A stretch of 47,905 nucleotides of DNA from Oscillospiraceae bacterium. Lineage in GTDB: Bacteria; Bacillota; Clostridia; Oscillospirales; Oscillospiraceae. The notes beneath the pieces were generated by a model, which saw only the letters and a list, made by a program, of their open reading frames with translations, was not told the origin of the DNA and did not search any database. Where the stretch lies: NCBI GenBank assembly GCA_015067565.1, contig SVMF01000019.1, forward strand, positions 1 through 47,905, given 5' to 3'. Positions 1 through 7,008 of this stretch are shown here, piece after piece; the first letter of the stretch is position 1, and the number at the start of each line of letters is the position of its first letter. The translations under genes were made by a program, and so were the position numbers.

Positions 1-2
1 AA

Positions 3-32
3 AATGGCGCTGGAGGGATACTCATAACAGCT
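3..32 (+). CDS. possible 3' end of a gene entering from the left edge
   Basis: A short open stretch at the very edge reads in one frame KMALEGYS followed by a TAA stop. It could be the end of a plus-strand gene whose body lies outside the window. A large hairpin follows at 72-114, as expected after a gene end. Only about ten codons are visible, so no product can be named and the frame is a guess. Confidence 0.2.
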
Positions 33-71
33 TTATTTTGCACATATTTTCTTTTATTTTCGCTCAATGTC

Positions 72-122
72 CGAATAACCCCTGTCTTGCTTGACGCAAA
101 ACAGGGGTTATTCGACAGACTG
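72..122. repeat. right end of a hairpin element, cut by rearrangement or the window edge
   Basis: A stem of about 14 bp (arms near 72-85 and 101-114) is followed by CGACAGACTG at 113-122. The same ten bases end both intact 255-bp elements (23064-23073 and 44647-44656). The hairpin stem here differs from the terminal hairpin of the intact copies, so this may be a chimeric or diverged copy. It directly abuts the hairpin at 123-150. Confidence 0.5.
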
Positions 123-150
123 AAATCGCTGCCCTTTCGGGCAGCGATTT
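123..150. repeat. 28-bp perfect stem-loop between two element ends
   Basis: Twelve-bp arms (aaatcgctgccc and its complement) surround a four-base loop. The stem-loop lies between a right element end (CGACAGACTG, ending at 122) and a left element end (CAGAGTGTC, starting at 151). In the two intact loci a hairpin of the same size (26 and 28 bp) flanks the element on each side, so this is probably a duplicated target hairpin shared by two tandem insertions. Confidence 0.6.
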
Positions 151-533
151 CAGAGTGTCAAAAAAGTCGCCAATCGTCAAAATGCTAATTTTTTGACGGT
201 TGGCGATCTGTGCTGCAATAGACTGTTGCGAGCAGAACCCTAATATAATGCGTAATGAACAACGCGAAAGCCCTTGCAAGCCAAGGCTTTCAGGGCTGTT
301 TTGCGTTGTTCAAGTGCAAGGTTTTTGCGGTAAAACCGCTAAAAACCTTGCACATTTCACACGAGCCTTGCGATACTCGTGTGAAAATACGCATTGTTTA
401 CATGTCTGAATCGTGCAAAAACGGTTAAAAAGAGCCGTTTTTGCACGATTGCACAGCAACGCTGTGCGAATAAGCCGCAGTAGCGACTTATTCAGCAGAC
501 ATTAATATAAGCCAAAACACTTCCAATGCTTGC
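151..533 (+). mobile_element. interrupted copy of the 255-bp cloverleaf element
   Basis: 151-248 and 511-533 match the first part of the element at 44402-44656 almost base for base, including the left end CAGAGTGTCAAAAAAGTCGC and hairpin 1. The copy is interrupted at 249-510 by another element with an 8-bp duplication. After 533 it no longer matches and runs into a different repeat, so its right half is lost or replaced. No protein is encoded. Confidence 0.65.
249..502. mobile_element. 254-bp nested insertion built of two multi-hairpin modules
   Basis: The insertion is flanked by the direct repeat TAATATAA (241-248 and 503-510); the uninterrupted site is at 44492-44499. It holds six consecutive stem-loops: about 257-311, 314-353, 355-386, 409-450 (16-bp perfect stem), 451-467 and 468-493. 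Arms 247-253 (aatgcgt) and 389-395 (acgcatt) enclose the first three. Arms 402-408 (atgtctg) and 496-502 (cagacat) enclose the last three. No ORF of note and no clear terminal inverted repeat is visible. Confidence 0.6.
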
Positions 534-612
534 GGCAATCTCGAAAGTTTCGTTTTCCTTCATTCCTCGGATAACCCGAGATTGCCACATCGCTTCGCGC
601 CTTGCAATGACA
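534..612. repeat. interspersed hairpin repeat (GCAATGACA type)
   Basis: Ten-bp arms GGCAATCTCG (534-543) and CGAGATTGCC (577-586) can pair. A competing small hairpin (ctcgg-ataac-ccgag, 566-580) lies inside. The stretch runs on into TTGCAATGACA (602-612). Similar GCAATGA-containing sequence lies near 30020-30040 and, diverged, near 37640-37680. I recognise the general look of intergenic repeats common in gut Clostridia but cannot name a family. Confidence 0.45.
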
Positions 613-623
613 CCATCGACAGT

Positions 624-681
624 GCATACAGCCGCCTTCCCCAAATCGTAATTTGACGATTTGGGGAAGGCGGCTGTGTGC
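624..681 (-). terminator. very long hairpin after the rluA-type gene
   Basis: A nearly perfect stem of about 26 bp (one G-U pair) with a short loop ends five bases from the rluA stop codon. It is in the place of that gene's terminator, but no T-run follows on the minus strand. The T-tract may have been removed when the repeats on the left arrived. Termination function is inferred from position and stem strength only. Confidence 0.5.
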
Positions 682-685
682 GGTC

Positions 686-1639
686 TCAGCCGAAATACTC
701 CTCGACGAAGTCGACCTTTTCGACCCGGAAACTCTTGCCGTTCAGGTACTCCAGCGCGCCTGCGTCGGTGGTGAAACGGAAGGTCAGCTTGTAGGAATAC
801 AGCGCCTGATATTTGCGGTCAAAGCGCTTGTCGAGCTTTCCGTATTTTCCGTCGCCCAGAAGTGGGTGGCCTGCATGGGCGAACTGTGCGCGGATCTGGT
901 GTGTTCGGCCCGTGATCAGCTCGCACTCGACCAGAGAAAGGCCGCTTTTGCTTTGCAGGGTCTTATAATGCGTTTCGCAGCTCTTGGCTCCTGTTTTCGG
1001 CGAGTCGTAGACATAAACCCGATTCTTGGCTGCATCTTTGAACAGATAACCCTTCAAAACGCCCTCTTTCTGCTTCGGAGTCCCTTCAATGATGGCAAGA
1101 TAGCGCTTTTCCATCTCGCGATCCTTGATCTTTTGGTTCATCACACGCAGCGCCTCGGCGGTCTTGGCGGCGATCACGATGCCGCCTGTGTTTCTGTCGA
1201 TGCGGTTGCACAGGGCAGGGGTGAAGGATTTTTCCTCTCTTGGCCGCCATTCGCGCTTGGCATAGAGATAGGCCTGGATATGGTCGATGAGAGTCTTTCC
1301 GTACTCCGCGCCGTCGTGCGGATGCACAGCCAGACCGGGGCGCTTGTCCACGAGCAAAATGTGCTCGTCCTCGTAGACGATGTTCAGCTTCGGTGTTGAG
1401 ACGGTCAGGTAGGCATTGTCCTCCCGCGGCTCGTCAAAAAATTCATCATTGATATATAATTGAAGCACATCGCCTTCGTTCAGGCGCTCGTCCCGATTGA
1501 CACGCTGATTGTTTCGTTTGATGCGTTTGATGCGCAGATACTTCTGCGCGAGGGATGCCGGCAGCAGCGGCACGGCCTTGGCAAGGTACCGGTCGACGCG
1601 CTGACCGGCGTCATTGCGCCCGATTTTGAGCTCTTTCAA
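686..1639 (-). CDS. RluA-family 23S rRNA/tRNA pseudouridine synthase
   Basis: Predicted to isomerise specific uridines in rRNA or tRNA to pseudouridine. An S4-like RNA-binding segment occupies about residues 1-65 (VDRYLAK, KRNNQRVNRDERLNEGDVL). The synthase domain follows with the catalytic motif NRIDRNTGG and a downstream GRTHQIRAQFAHAGHPLLGD block typical of the RluA/RluC/RluD group. The start is taken as TTG at 1639, seven bases after a GGAGG; an ATG further upstream (1705) has no such site. This gives 317 aa, a normal length. The exact target uridine (RluC-like or RluD-like) cannot be told from sequence. It stands alone, divergent from the yceD-rpmF promoter. Confidence 0.9.
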   Translation of the reverse strand: MKELKIGRNDAGQRVDRYLAKAVPLLPASLAQKYLRIKRIKRNNQRVNRDERLNEGDVLQLYINDEFFDEPREDNAYLTVSTPKLNIVYEDEHILLVDKRPGLAVHPHDGAEYGKTLIDHIQAYLYAKREWRPREEKSFTPALCNRIDRNTGGIVIAAKTAEALRVMNQKIKDREMEKRYLAIIEGTPKQKEGVLKGYLFKDAAKNRVYVYDSPKTGAKSCETHYKTLQSKSGLSLVECELITGRTHQIRAQFAHAGHPLLGDGKYGKLDKRFDRKYQALYSYKLTFRFTTDAGALEYLNGKSFRVEKVDFVEEYFG

Positions 1640-1724
1640 GGCGCCACCTCCTTTTCTAAAGATACTATGCGGTAGAAAATTGCGAAAGTCAAGCATTTTT
1701 TCCAAAAAAAAAGAAAAAAAGGAT

Positions 1725-1753
1725 TTGACAAAATCGAACTCAGCCGTTATAAT
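1725..1753 (+). promoter_or_regulatory. consensus promoter for yceD-rpmF
   Basis: TTGACA at 1725-1730 and TATAAT at 1748-1753 are separated by exactly 17 bases. Both hexamers match the SigA consensus fully. The yceD start codon is 34 bases downstream. Confidence 0.9.
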
Positions 1754-1786
1754 ATCAACTGCATGACTACGGAATAGGGGATAACT

Positions 1787-2290
1787 ATGCTGTTAAGCCT
1801 GTCTAAAATCATTCAGACACCCGATGGTGTGCTTCCGTTTGAAACGACCCTCGACCTCAGCGACCTGCAATTCGGCAGCGGATTTCCGGTTTGTGAGCCT
1901 GTCATGGCGAAGGGGACGGTTCGCAACACGGCCGGTGTTCTGATGCTGGAAGCTCTGCTTGCAACGAATCTGCACGGTTCTTGCGACCGCTGCGCAGCGG
2001 ACTTCGAGCGTGAGATCTCATATGAGGTTCATGCTGTTTTGGTGCGTGAGCTTGCCAATGAGGACGAAGCGGACGAGTGGACGTTCCTGCTTGTCAATGA
2101 CTGTGCTGATTTAGATGAGATCCTGACGACCGCATTTGTGCTGAATATGGATTCGAAGCTGCTGTGCAAGGAAGACTGCAAGGGTCTGTGCTTCCGCTGT
2201 GGCAAGAATCTGAATGACGGCGATTGTAACTGCCGTCCTGAAACTGATCCCCGTTTGGCTGTCCTTGGGCAGCTGTTGAAGGATAAGTAA
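1787..2290 (+). CDS. YceD/DUF177 family protein
   Basis: A 167-aa member of the YceD (DUF177) family, which is nearly always encoded just before rpmF and in some bacteria is linked to 23S rRNA or large-subunit metabolism. The protein has two Cys pairs: CDRC near residue 67, and a C-terminal cluster [25 protein letters not shown] that looks metal-binding. The C-terminal [11 protein letters not shown] ending is typical of the family. It is the first gene after a consensus promoter and lies 25 bp before rpmF. Its biochemical role in this lineage is not established. Confidence 0.88.
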   Translation: MLLSLSKIIQTPDGVLPFETTLDLSDLQFGSGFPVCEPVMAKGTVRNTAGVLMLEALLATNLHGSCDRCAADFEREISYEVHAVLVRELANEDEADEWTFLLVNDCADLDEILTTAFVLNMDSKLLCKEDCKGLCFRCGKNLNDGDCNCRPETDPRLAVLGQLLKDK

Positions 2291-2315
2291 GAAATTTTTT
2301 TTGGAGGTGTCATTC

Positions 2316-2501
2316 ATGGCTGTCCCTAAGTGTAAAGTTTCCAAGGCAAGACGGGATAAGAGACGCAGCTCTCATTGGAAGCTCTCCGTACCCGGCATCG
2401 TGGCTTGCCCGAAGTGTGGCGAAGCTCGCCTGCCGCATAGAGCTTGCAAGAAGTGCGGTACCTACAATGGCCGCGAGGTTCTTCCTGCTGAGGAAAACTA
2501 A
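2316..2501 (+). CDS. rpmF: 50S ribosomal protein L32
   Basis: A 61-aa L32 protein beginning [22 protein letters not shown], the hallmark of the family. Four cysteines (CPKCGE and CKKCG) form the zinc ribbon, so this is the zinc-dependent C+ form. The start is the ATG at 2316, seven bases after GGAGG (2303-2307); an in-frame TTG upstream overlaps that ribosome-binding site and is rejected. It is co-transcribed with yceD and followed by a hairpin with a T-rich tail. Confidence 0.97.
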   Translation: MAVPKCKVSKARRDKRRSSHWKLSVPGIVACPKCGEARLPHRACKKCGTYNGREVLPAEEN

Positions 2502-2523
2502 AATTCAGTGAATGAATAAGAGA

Positions 2524-2556
2524 TGAGGGAGGGCATATACCTTCCTCTTTTCTTTA
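2524..2556 (+). terminator. rho-independent terminator after rpmF
   Basis: An eight-bp stem (gagggagg with ccttcctc, one G-U pair) and a seven-base loop are followed by TTTTCTTT. It separates rpmF from the next gene. Confidence 0.7.
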
Positions 2557-2572
2557 TATGGGGGGGAAAATG

Positions 2573-3040
2573 ATGCAGATTCGTGTCGCAAAGAAATCCG
2601 ATATTCCAGATCTGCTGCGCCTGCTGCGGCAGATTCTGATGCTACATCATCAGGGCAGACCCGATCTGTTCAGATCGGGCAGCGAAAAATATTCCGAGCG
2701 TGAGCTAAAGCAACTGCTCAAGGATGAGGCAAGGCCGATCTTTGTGGCAGAGGTGGACGGAAAAGTGGCCGGCTATGTCTTCTGTGTTCTGCGCAGACTG
2801 GACAACAACAGCATCATGACCGATGTGCGGAATTTGCACATTGACGATCTGTGCGTCGATGAGACCCAGCGCGGAAAGGGCATCGGTACGGCCCTCATCA
2901 GCTTTGCCAAGGCCTATGCCAAACAGAAGGGTTGCTACCACATGACGCTCAATGTCTGGGCGCTGAATGAAAATGCCATGCGTTTTTACGAAAAATGCGG
3001 AATGCTGCCGCAAAAAATCTGCATGGAGAGCATTCTGTGA
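2573..3040 (+). CDS. GNAT-family N-acetyltransferase
   Basis: A 155-aa protein of the GNAT fold, which transfers acetyl from acetyl-CoA to an amine. The acetyl-CoA pocket signature RGKGIGTAL is near residue 105, preceded by LHIDDLCVDE (strand beta4) and followed by LNVWALNENAMRFYEKCGM, the usual C-terminal beta6-helix region. The substrate is not evident; the sequence is closer to generic amine acetyltransferases than to RimI. The ATG at 2573 is preferred because the G-run at 2560-2566 then sits at ribosome-binding distance; ATGs at 2558 and 2570 are alternatives. Confidence 0.85.
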   Translation: MQIRVAKKSDIPDLLRLLRQILMLHHQGRPDLFRSGSEKYSERELKQLLKDEARPIFVAEVDGKVAGYVFCVLRRLDNNSIMTDVRNLHIDDLCVDETQRGKGIGTALISFAKAYAKQKGCYHMTLNVWALNENAMRFYEKCGMLPQKICMESIL

Positions 3041-3109
3041 GCAAGAAAGCCTTGCGGAATACAAAAAAATGTGCAATAATAATATTAGACTCGAAGGAGG
3101 CGATGCGTA

Positions 3110-4438
3110 ATGGCAAAACCTTTGGTTGCGATTGTCGGCAGACCGAATGTCGGCAAATCGATGCTTTTTAACAAACTCACGGGGCAGAGAACGGCCATCG
3201 TGGAAGATACCCCGGGCGTAACCCGTGACCGTATTTACGGAAAGTGCGATTGGAACGGCCGTGAGTTCGAGGTCGTTGACACGGGCGGCATTGAGCCGAA
3301 CACCGACAGTGAAATGCTCAAATTTATGCGCCGTCAGGCAGAAATCGCCATCGAGACGGCTGATGTGATCGTTATGGTCACGGACATCAAGACCGGTGTC
3401 ACCGCAGCGGATATGGATGTGGCAACGATGCTGCAGCGCAGTAAGAAGCCCGTTTGCTTGGCCGTCAACAAGTGCGACAGCATCGGTCAGATCAATCCCG
3501 ATATTTATGAATTTTATATGCTCGGCCTCGGTGATCCCATTGAGGTCTCGGCCATCCACGGCCACGGCACGGGCGACCTGCTCGACTGGTGCGTGGAGCA
3601 CTTTGCAGAGCAGACCGAGGAAGAGGACGAGGGTGAGATCATCAACGTCGCTATCGTCGGTAAGCCCAATGTCGGCAAGTCCAGCCTTCTCAACAAGATT
3701 TTGGGTGAGGAGCGCGTGATCGTCTCCAATGTGGCCGGCACGACCCGCGATGCCATTGATAGCTATTTTGAAAACGAGTTCGGTCAGTACCGCTTCATCG
3801 ATACGGCCGGTATGCGCCGCAAGTCCAAGGTCGATGACGCAATTGAGAAGTATTCCAATATGCGCTCCATCGCCGCCATCGACAGAGCGGATGTGTGCCT
3901 GATCCTGATCGATGCCAACGAGGGAGTGACCGAGCAGGACACCAAGATCGCAGGTCTGGCGCACGAGGCCGGCAAGGCCAGCATCATTGTCGTCAACAAG
4001 TGGGATACGGTCGAAAAAGAGACCAACACCATGAACGAGATGACTGCCAAGATCCGCCAGGATCTGGGCTATATGCCCTATGCGCCGGTGCTGTTCATCT
4101 CGGCTCTGACGGGTCAGAGAGTGAACAAGCTCTATGAGCTGATTAACTATGTGGCAAATCAGGCCGCCATGCGCATCACTACCGGTATGCTCAATAACAT
4201 TCTGGCCGATGCCACCGCCCGCGTGCAGCCGCCGACAGACAAGGGCCGCCGTCTGAAGATCTATTATATGACGCAGGTCGGTGTCAAGCCGCCGCATTTC
4301 GTCATTTTCTGCAACGATGCAAGATTGTTCCACTTCTCTTATCAGAGATATTTGGAAAATCAGATCCGTGCGGTCTTCGGCCTGGAGGGCACTCCGATCC
4401 GCATCACCATTCGCCAGAAGGGTGAGAAGGAGGAATGA
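3110..4438 (+). CDS. der: ribosome-associated GTPase Der (EngA)
   Basis: A double GTPase needed for 50S subunit maturation. Two complete G domains lie in tandem: GRPNVGKS near residue 10 with DTPG and NKCD, and GKPNVGKS near 183 with DTAG and NKWD. A C-terminal KH-like domain follows (about 350-442, KIYYMTQVGVKPPHFVIFCND). The length of 442 aa is standard. A strong AAGGAGG lies nine bases before the ATG. A weak promoter-like pair (TTGCGG at 3052, AATAAT at 3075) precedes it. Its stop overlaps the plsY start (ATGA), so the two are translationally coupled. Confidence 0.97.
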   Translation: MAKPLVAIVGRPNVGKSMLFNKLTGQRTAIVEDTPGVTRDRIYGKCDWNGREFEVVDTGGIEPNTDSEMLKFMRRQAEIAIETADVIVMVTDIKTGVTAADMDVATMLQRSKKPVCLAVNKCDSIGQINPDIYEFYMLGLGDPIEVSAIHGHGTGDLLDWCVEHFAEQTEEEDEGEIINVAIVGKPNVGKSSLLNKILGEERVIVSNVAGTTRDAIDSYFENEFGQYRFIDTAGMRRKSKVDDAIEKYSNMRSIAAIDRADVCLILIDANEGVTEQDTKIAGLAHEAGKASIIVVNKWDTVEKETNTMNEMTAKIRQDLGYMPYAPVLFISALTGQRVNKLYELINYVANQAAMRITTGMLNNILADATARVQPPTDKGRRLKIYYMTQVGVKPPHFVIFCNDARLFHFSYQRYLENQIRAVFGLEGTPIRITIRQKGEKEE

Positions 4439-5061
4439 GTATGATTCTGCGTATCATTGCGTGTGTCGTGCTGGGCTACCTTTTCGGTACGCTCAACGGC
4501 GCTATTGTGATTTCGAAACTGACCCAGCACGAGGATGTGCGCAAAAAGGGTAGTGGAAATGCCGGCCTGACCAATTTCCTGCGCAGCTATGGCGGCTGGA
4601 GCACGCTTCTGGTCATCGTGATCGATCTGGGCAAGATGGTCGCAGCCTGTCTGCTTGCAACGCTGATCTATCCCGAGGACACAGACATTGCCAAAATGAC
4701 GGCAGGTGTGGCAGTGCAGTTCGGGCATATCTTCCCGATCTTCTTTGGATTGCATGGCGGCAAGGGCATTTTGTGCAGCGCAGCTTTGGCATTGATTATG
4801 GATTGGCGTATTTTCGCCATTGCATTCCCACTGTTTGTGATCATCTTCGTCTTGACCAAGCTGGTTTCTCTCGGCTCGATCGTGGCCGCAACGGCCTATG
4901 GTGTGCTGTTTGTGGTCTTCTTTGCCGATAAGCCCGTGGTGTGGGCAATGGGTGTGTTCATGGCTGCGCTGGCGATTTTTATGCACCGCAGCAACATCGT
5001 GCGTCTGATCAAGGGCGAGGAGCGCAAGACGCACCTACATAAATCGAAAAACGAGGAGTAA
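4435..5061 (+). CDS. plsY: acyl-phosphate:glycerol-3-phosphate acyltransferase PlsY
   Basis: A 208-aa polytopic membrane enzyme that makes lysophosphatidic acid from acyl-phosphate and glycerol-3-phosphate. The family motif 1 reads GSGNAGLTNFLRSYG (residues 38-52), followed by FGHIFPIFFGLHGGKGI (motif 2) and a C-terminal conserved block with FMHRSNI. About five hydrophobic segments are visible. The start overlaps the der stop. It is next to gpsA, which supplies its glycerol-3-phosphate substrate, a logical pairing in phospholipid synthesis. Confidence 0.95.
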   Translation: MSMILRIIACVVLGYLFGTLNGAIVISKLTQHEDVRKKGSGNAGLTNFLRSYGGWSTLLVIVIDLGKMVAACLLATLIYPEDTDIAKMTAGVAVQFGHIFPIFFGLHGGKGILCSAALALIMDWRIFAIAFPLFVIIFVLTKLVSLGSIVAATAYGVLFVVFFADKPVVWAMGVFMAALAIFMHRSNIVRLIKGEERKTHLHKSKNEE

Positions 5062-5065
5062 GTGT

Positions 5066-6067
5066 ATGAGAATTCTGGTGGCCGGCAGCGGCGGCTGGGG
5101 TACGGCTCTGGCAATCTTGCTGCTGAAGAACGGCAATGATGTAACGCTTTGGTCATATTGTCAGGAGGAAAGTGATGCACTGGCGCAGACGATGCGCAAT
5201 CCGTTTTTGCCGGGTGTGCAGCTTCCTGAGACGATGCATTTTACCGCAGACAACACAGCTGCACAGCAGGCGGATATGGTCGTATTTGCAACGCCGTCCT
5301 TTGCGGTGCGCAGTACAGCCCGTGCCTTTGCTCCCTATCTGAAGGACGGTGTGATCCTGGTCTCTGTGACCAAGGGCATCGAAAACGGCACAGGATATCG
5401 TATGAGTCAGCTCATCGAGCAGGAGACAAACAAGACGGTCGTGGCACTTTCCGGTCCGTCCCATGCCGAGGAGGTCAGCCGTGGCATCCCGACGGGTGTT
5501 GTGGCGGCTTGCGCGGATAAAACAATGGCGGAAAAAGTGCAGGCGACCTTTGTTTGCGAGCGTCTGCGTGTATATACTTGCCCTGATGCGGTCGGGGTGG
5601 AGCTTGGCGCGGCGCATAAGAATGTGATTGCGCTGTGCGCAGGTGTCTGTGACGGTATGGGCTTCGGTGACAATACCAAGGCACTTCTGATGACCCGTGG
5701 CTTGGCTGAGGTCGCAAGACTTGGCATGGCGCTTGGAGCACAGCGAGAGACCTTTGCAGGCCTGGCCGGTGTGGGCGATCTGATCGTTACCTGCACCTCT
5801 ATGCACTCCCGCAATCGTCGTGCCGGTATTTTGATCGGTCAAGGCAAGAGTGTGGATGTTGCCATGCAGGAGGTCGGCGCGGTGGTCGAGGGTTACTATG
5901 CTGCAAAATCCGCATGGGAGCTGGCGCAGAAGAACGGTGTGGATATGCCAATCACGCGGGCTGCCTATGAGGTGCTCTACTGCGGCAGCGACCCGGCCGA
6001 TGCGCTCAGACACCTGATGCAGCGGCAGAATATTTGTGAAGTTGAGGGCGCAGCATGGGCAAGATGA
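5066..6067 (+). CDS. gpsA: NAD(P)-dependent glycerol-3-phosphate dehydrogenase
   Basis: Reduces dihydroxyacetone phosphate to sn-glycerol-3-phosphate. An N-terminal Rossmann motif GSGGWGTALA (residues 7-16) is followed by SVTKGIENGTG, the GPSHAEEV block and the catalytic-lysine region GAAHKNVIALCAG (about 187-199). The length of 333 aa is normal. It lies four bases after plsY and shares 13 bases with the following GtrA-family gene, so der-plsY-gpsA-gtrA probably form one transcript. Confidence 0.97.
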   Translation: MRILVAGSGGWGTALAILLLKNGNDVTLWSYCQEESDALAQTMRNPFLPGVQLPETMHFTADNTAAQQADMVVFATPSFAVRSTARAFAPYLKDGVILVSVTKGIENGTGYRMSQLIEQETNKTVVALSGPSHAEEVSRGIPTGVVAACADKTMAEKVQATFVCERLRVYTCPDAVGVELGAAHKNVIALCAGVCDGMGFGDNTKALLMTRGLAEVARLGMALGAQRETFAGLAGVGDLIVTCTSMHSRNRRAGILIGQGKSVDVAMQEVGAVVEGYYAAKSAWELAQKNGVDMPITRAAYEVLYCGSDPADALRHLMQRQNICEVEGAAWAR

Positions 6068-6474
6068 AGAATAAAGAATTGCTGCGAAGCCTGAAGTTTT
6101 TGCTGTTCTCAATCTCGGCCGGTATCGTGCAGCTCATTTCTTTCACGCTGCTCAACGAGGTCGCAGGACTCAAGGAATGGCTCAGCTACCTGATTGCGCT
6201 TTGCCTGTCGGTTCTGTGGAACTTTACCTTCAACCGCAAATTCACCTTCCGGTCGGCCGGCAATGTGCCGAAGGCCATGTGCCTGGCGGCGCTGTTCTAT
6301 GTGGTGTTTGCGCCGGCCTCGACCTGGCTGGAGAGCTATCTGGCCGGCATCGGCTGGAACGAGTATCTGGTTACGCTGGTCAACATGGTGCTGAATCTGG
6401 TGTTGGAATTCCCGTATCAGAAGTATGTGGTCTTTCGCAACAGCATCGACACCAACGAGCTTGCAAAGAAATAA
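6055..6474 (+). CDS. GtrA-family membrane protein
   Basis: A 139-aa protein with four hydrophobic segments (about residues 10-32, 38-56, 75-95 and 103-124). The motif WNFTFNRKFTF between helices 2 and 3, and the ending KYVVFRN, are characteristic of the GtrA family. These proteins are thought to help move lipid-linked sugars across the membrane for cell-surface polysaccharide modification. No partner glycosyltransferase is nearby. The start overlaps gpsA by 13 bases; ATG at 6064 is an alternative. Confidence 0.88.
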   Translation: MGKMKNKELLRSLKFLLFSISAGIVQLISFTLLNEVAGLKEWLSYLIALCLSVLWNFTFNRKFTFRSAGNVPKAMCLAALFYVVFAPASTWLESYLAGIGWNEYLVTLVNMVLNLVLEFPYQKYVVFRNSIDTNELAKK

Positions 6475-6481
6475 AGCTGAA

Positions 6482-6537
6482 AATTCCCTGCAAAATAACA
6501 GGAAAGAAAGCCTGATTTTGCAGGGAATTATTTTATT
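6482..6537 (+). terminator. terminator after der-plsY-gpsA-gtrA
   Basis: Fifteen-bp arms (AATTCCCTGCAAAAT and complement, 6482-6529) enclose a smaller cagg/cctg hairpin and are followed by ATTTTATT. The stem begins about eight bases after the stop codon. Confidence 0.88.
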
Positions 6538-6591
6538 CAATTTTCAATTTGGACTTTTGCAGCCCCTTTTTTGTGTGCGTTTCAAAAACAA

Positions 6592-6617
6592 AAAAGACAA
6601 GCCTTGGCTTGTCTTTT
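6592..6617 (-). terminator. terminator after rpmB
   Basis: A 12-bp stem (aaaagacaagcc with its complement) has a two-base loop and is followed on the minus strand by a T-rich tail. It lies 15 bases past the rpmB stop. Confidence 0.85.
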
Positions 6618-6632
6618 CGTTACCATATCCAA

Positions 6633-6821
6633 TTAAACCGCGCGTTCAACCTTATTGGAACGGAGGCATCTTGTACAGACGTAGACATGGCGGGGAGAAC
6701 CGTCAACGATTGCCTTCACGCGCTTTACGTTGGGCTTCCATGCACGGTTGGAACGTCTGTGGGAATGGGAGACCTTAATGCCAAACGTCACACCCTTGCC
6801 GCAAATATCGCACTTTGCCAA
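6633..6821 (-). CDS. rpmB: 50S ribosomal protein L28
   Basis: A 62-aa L28 protein of the zinc-binding (C+) type: CDICGKG near the start and CTRCLR near the end give four cysteines. The core SHSHRRSNRAWKPN is diagnostic. The start is TTG at 6821, six bases after GGAGGTG; L28 normally begins with (M)AKCDICGK, which matches. It is a monocistronic minus-strand gene between two plus-strand units, with its own terminator. Confidence 0.95.
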   Translation of the reverse strand: MAKCDICGKGVTFGIKVSHSHRRSNRAWKPNVKRVKAIVDGSPRHVYVCTRCLRSNKVERAV

Positions 6822-6942
6822 TTGCTGCACCTCCAATCATCTAAAAATCATTGGGTTTCTTTCATACCGACAGATATATTACCAAACTTTTTCTCAAAAT
6901 GCAAGAGAAAAATTGCAAAAAATATATTTTTTTTGCAGATGG

Positions 6943-6971
6943 TTGCGAAATTGAGCTAAATGTACTATAAT
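6943..6971 (+). promoter_or_regulatory. promoter for hprK
   Basis: TTGCGA (6943-6948) and TATAAT (6966-6971) are spaced by 17 bases. The start codon of hprK lies 37 bases downstream. The -10 is perfect and the -35 differs from consensus at two positions. Confidence 0.75.
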
Positions 6972-7008
6972 AGCCGCGAAGTGGCTGATAGAAAGGAGCA
7001 TTTTGCCC

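Noticed and set aside
249-502. tRNA genes suggested by the cloverleaf-like modules
   Set aside because: Modules are about 100-150 bp, lack the GTTCRA T-loop and CCA-type acceptor features, and the stems do not have tRNA lengths.
1-685. CRISPR array
   Set aside because: The repeats are unlike, unevenly spaced hairpins rather than identical repeats with unique spacers, and there are no cas genes.
653-1399. 248-codon open frame on the plus strand
   Set aside because: It is antisense to the RluA-type gene and starts in the terminator hairpin; no recognisable protein.
2705-4333. 542-codon open frame on the minus strand
   Set aside because: It is antisense to the GNAT gene and der, which are clearly recognisable; the sequence has no family features and no ribosome-binding site.
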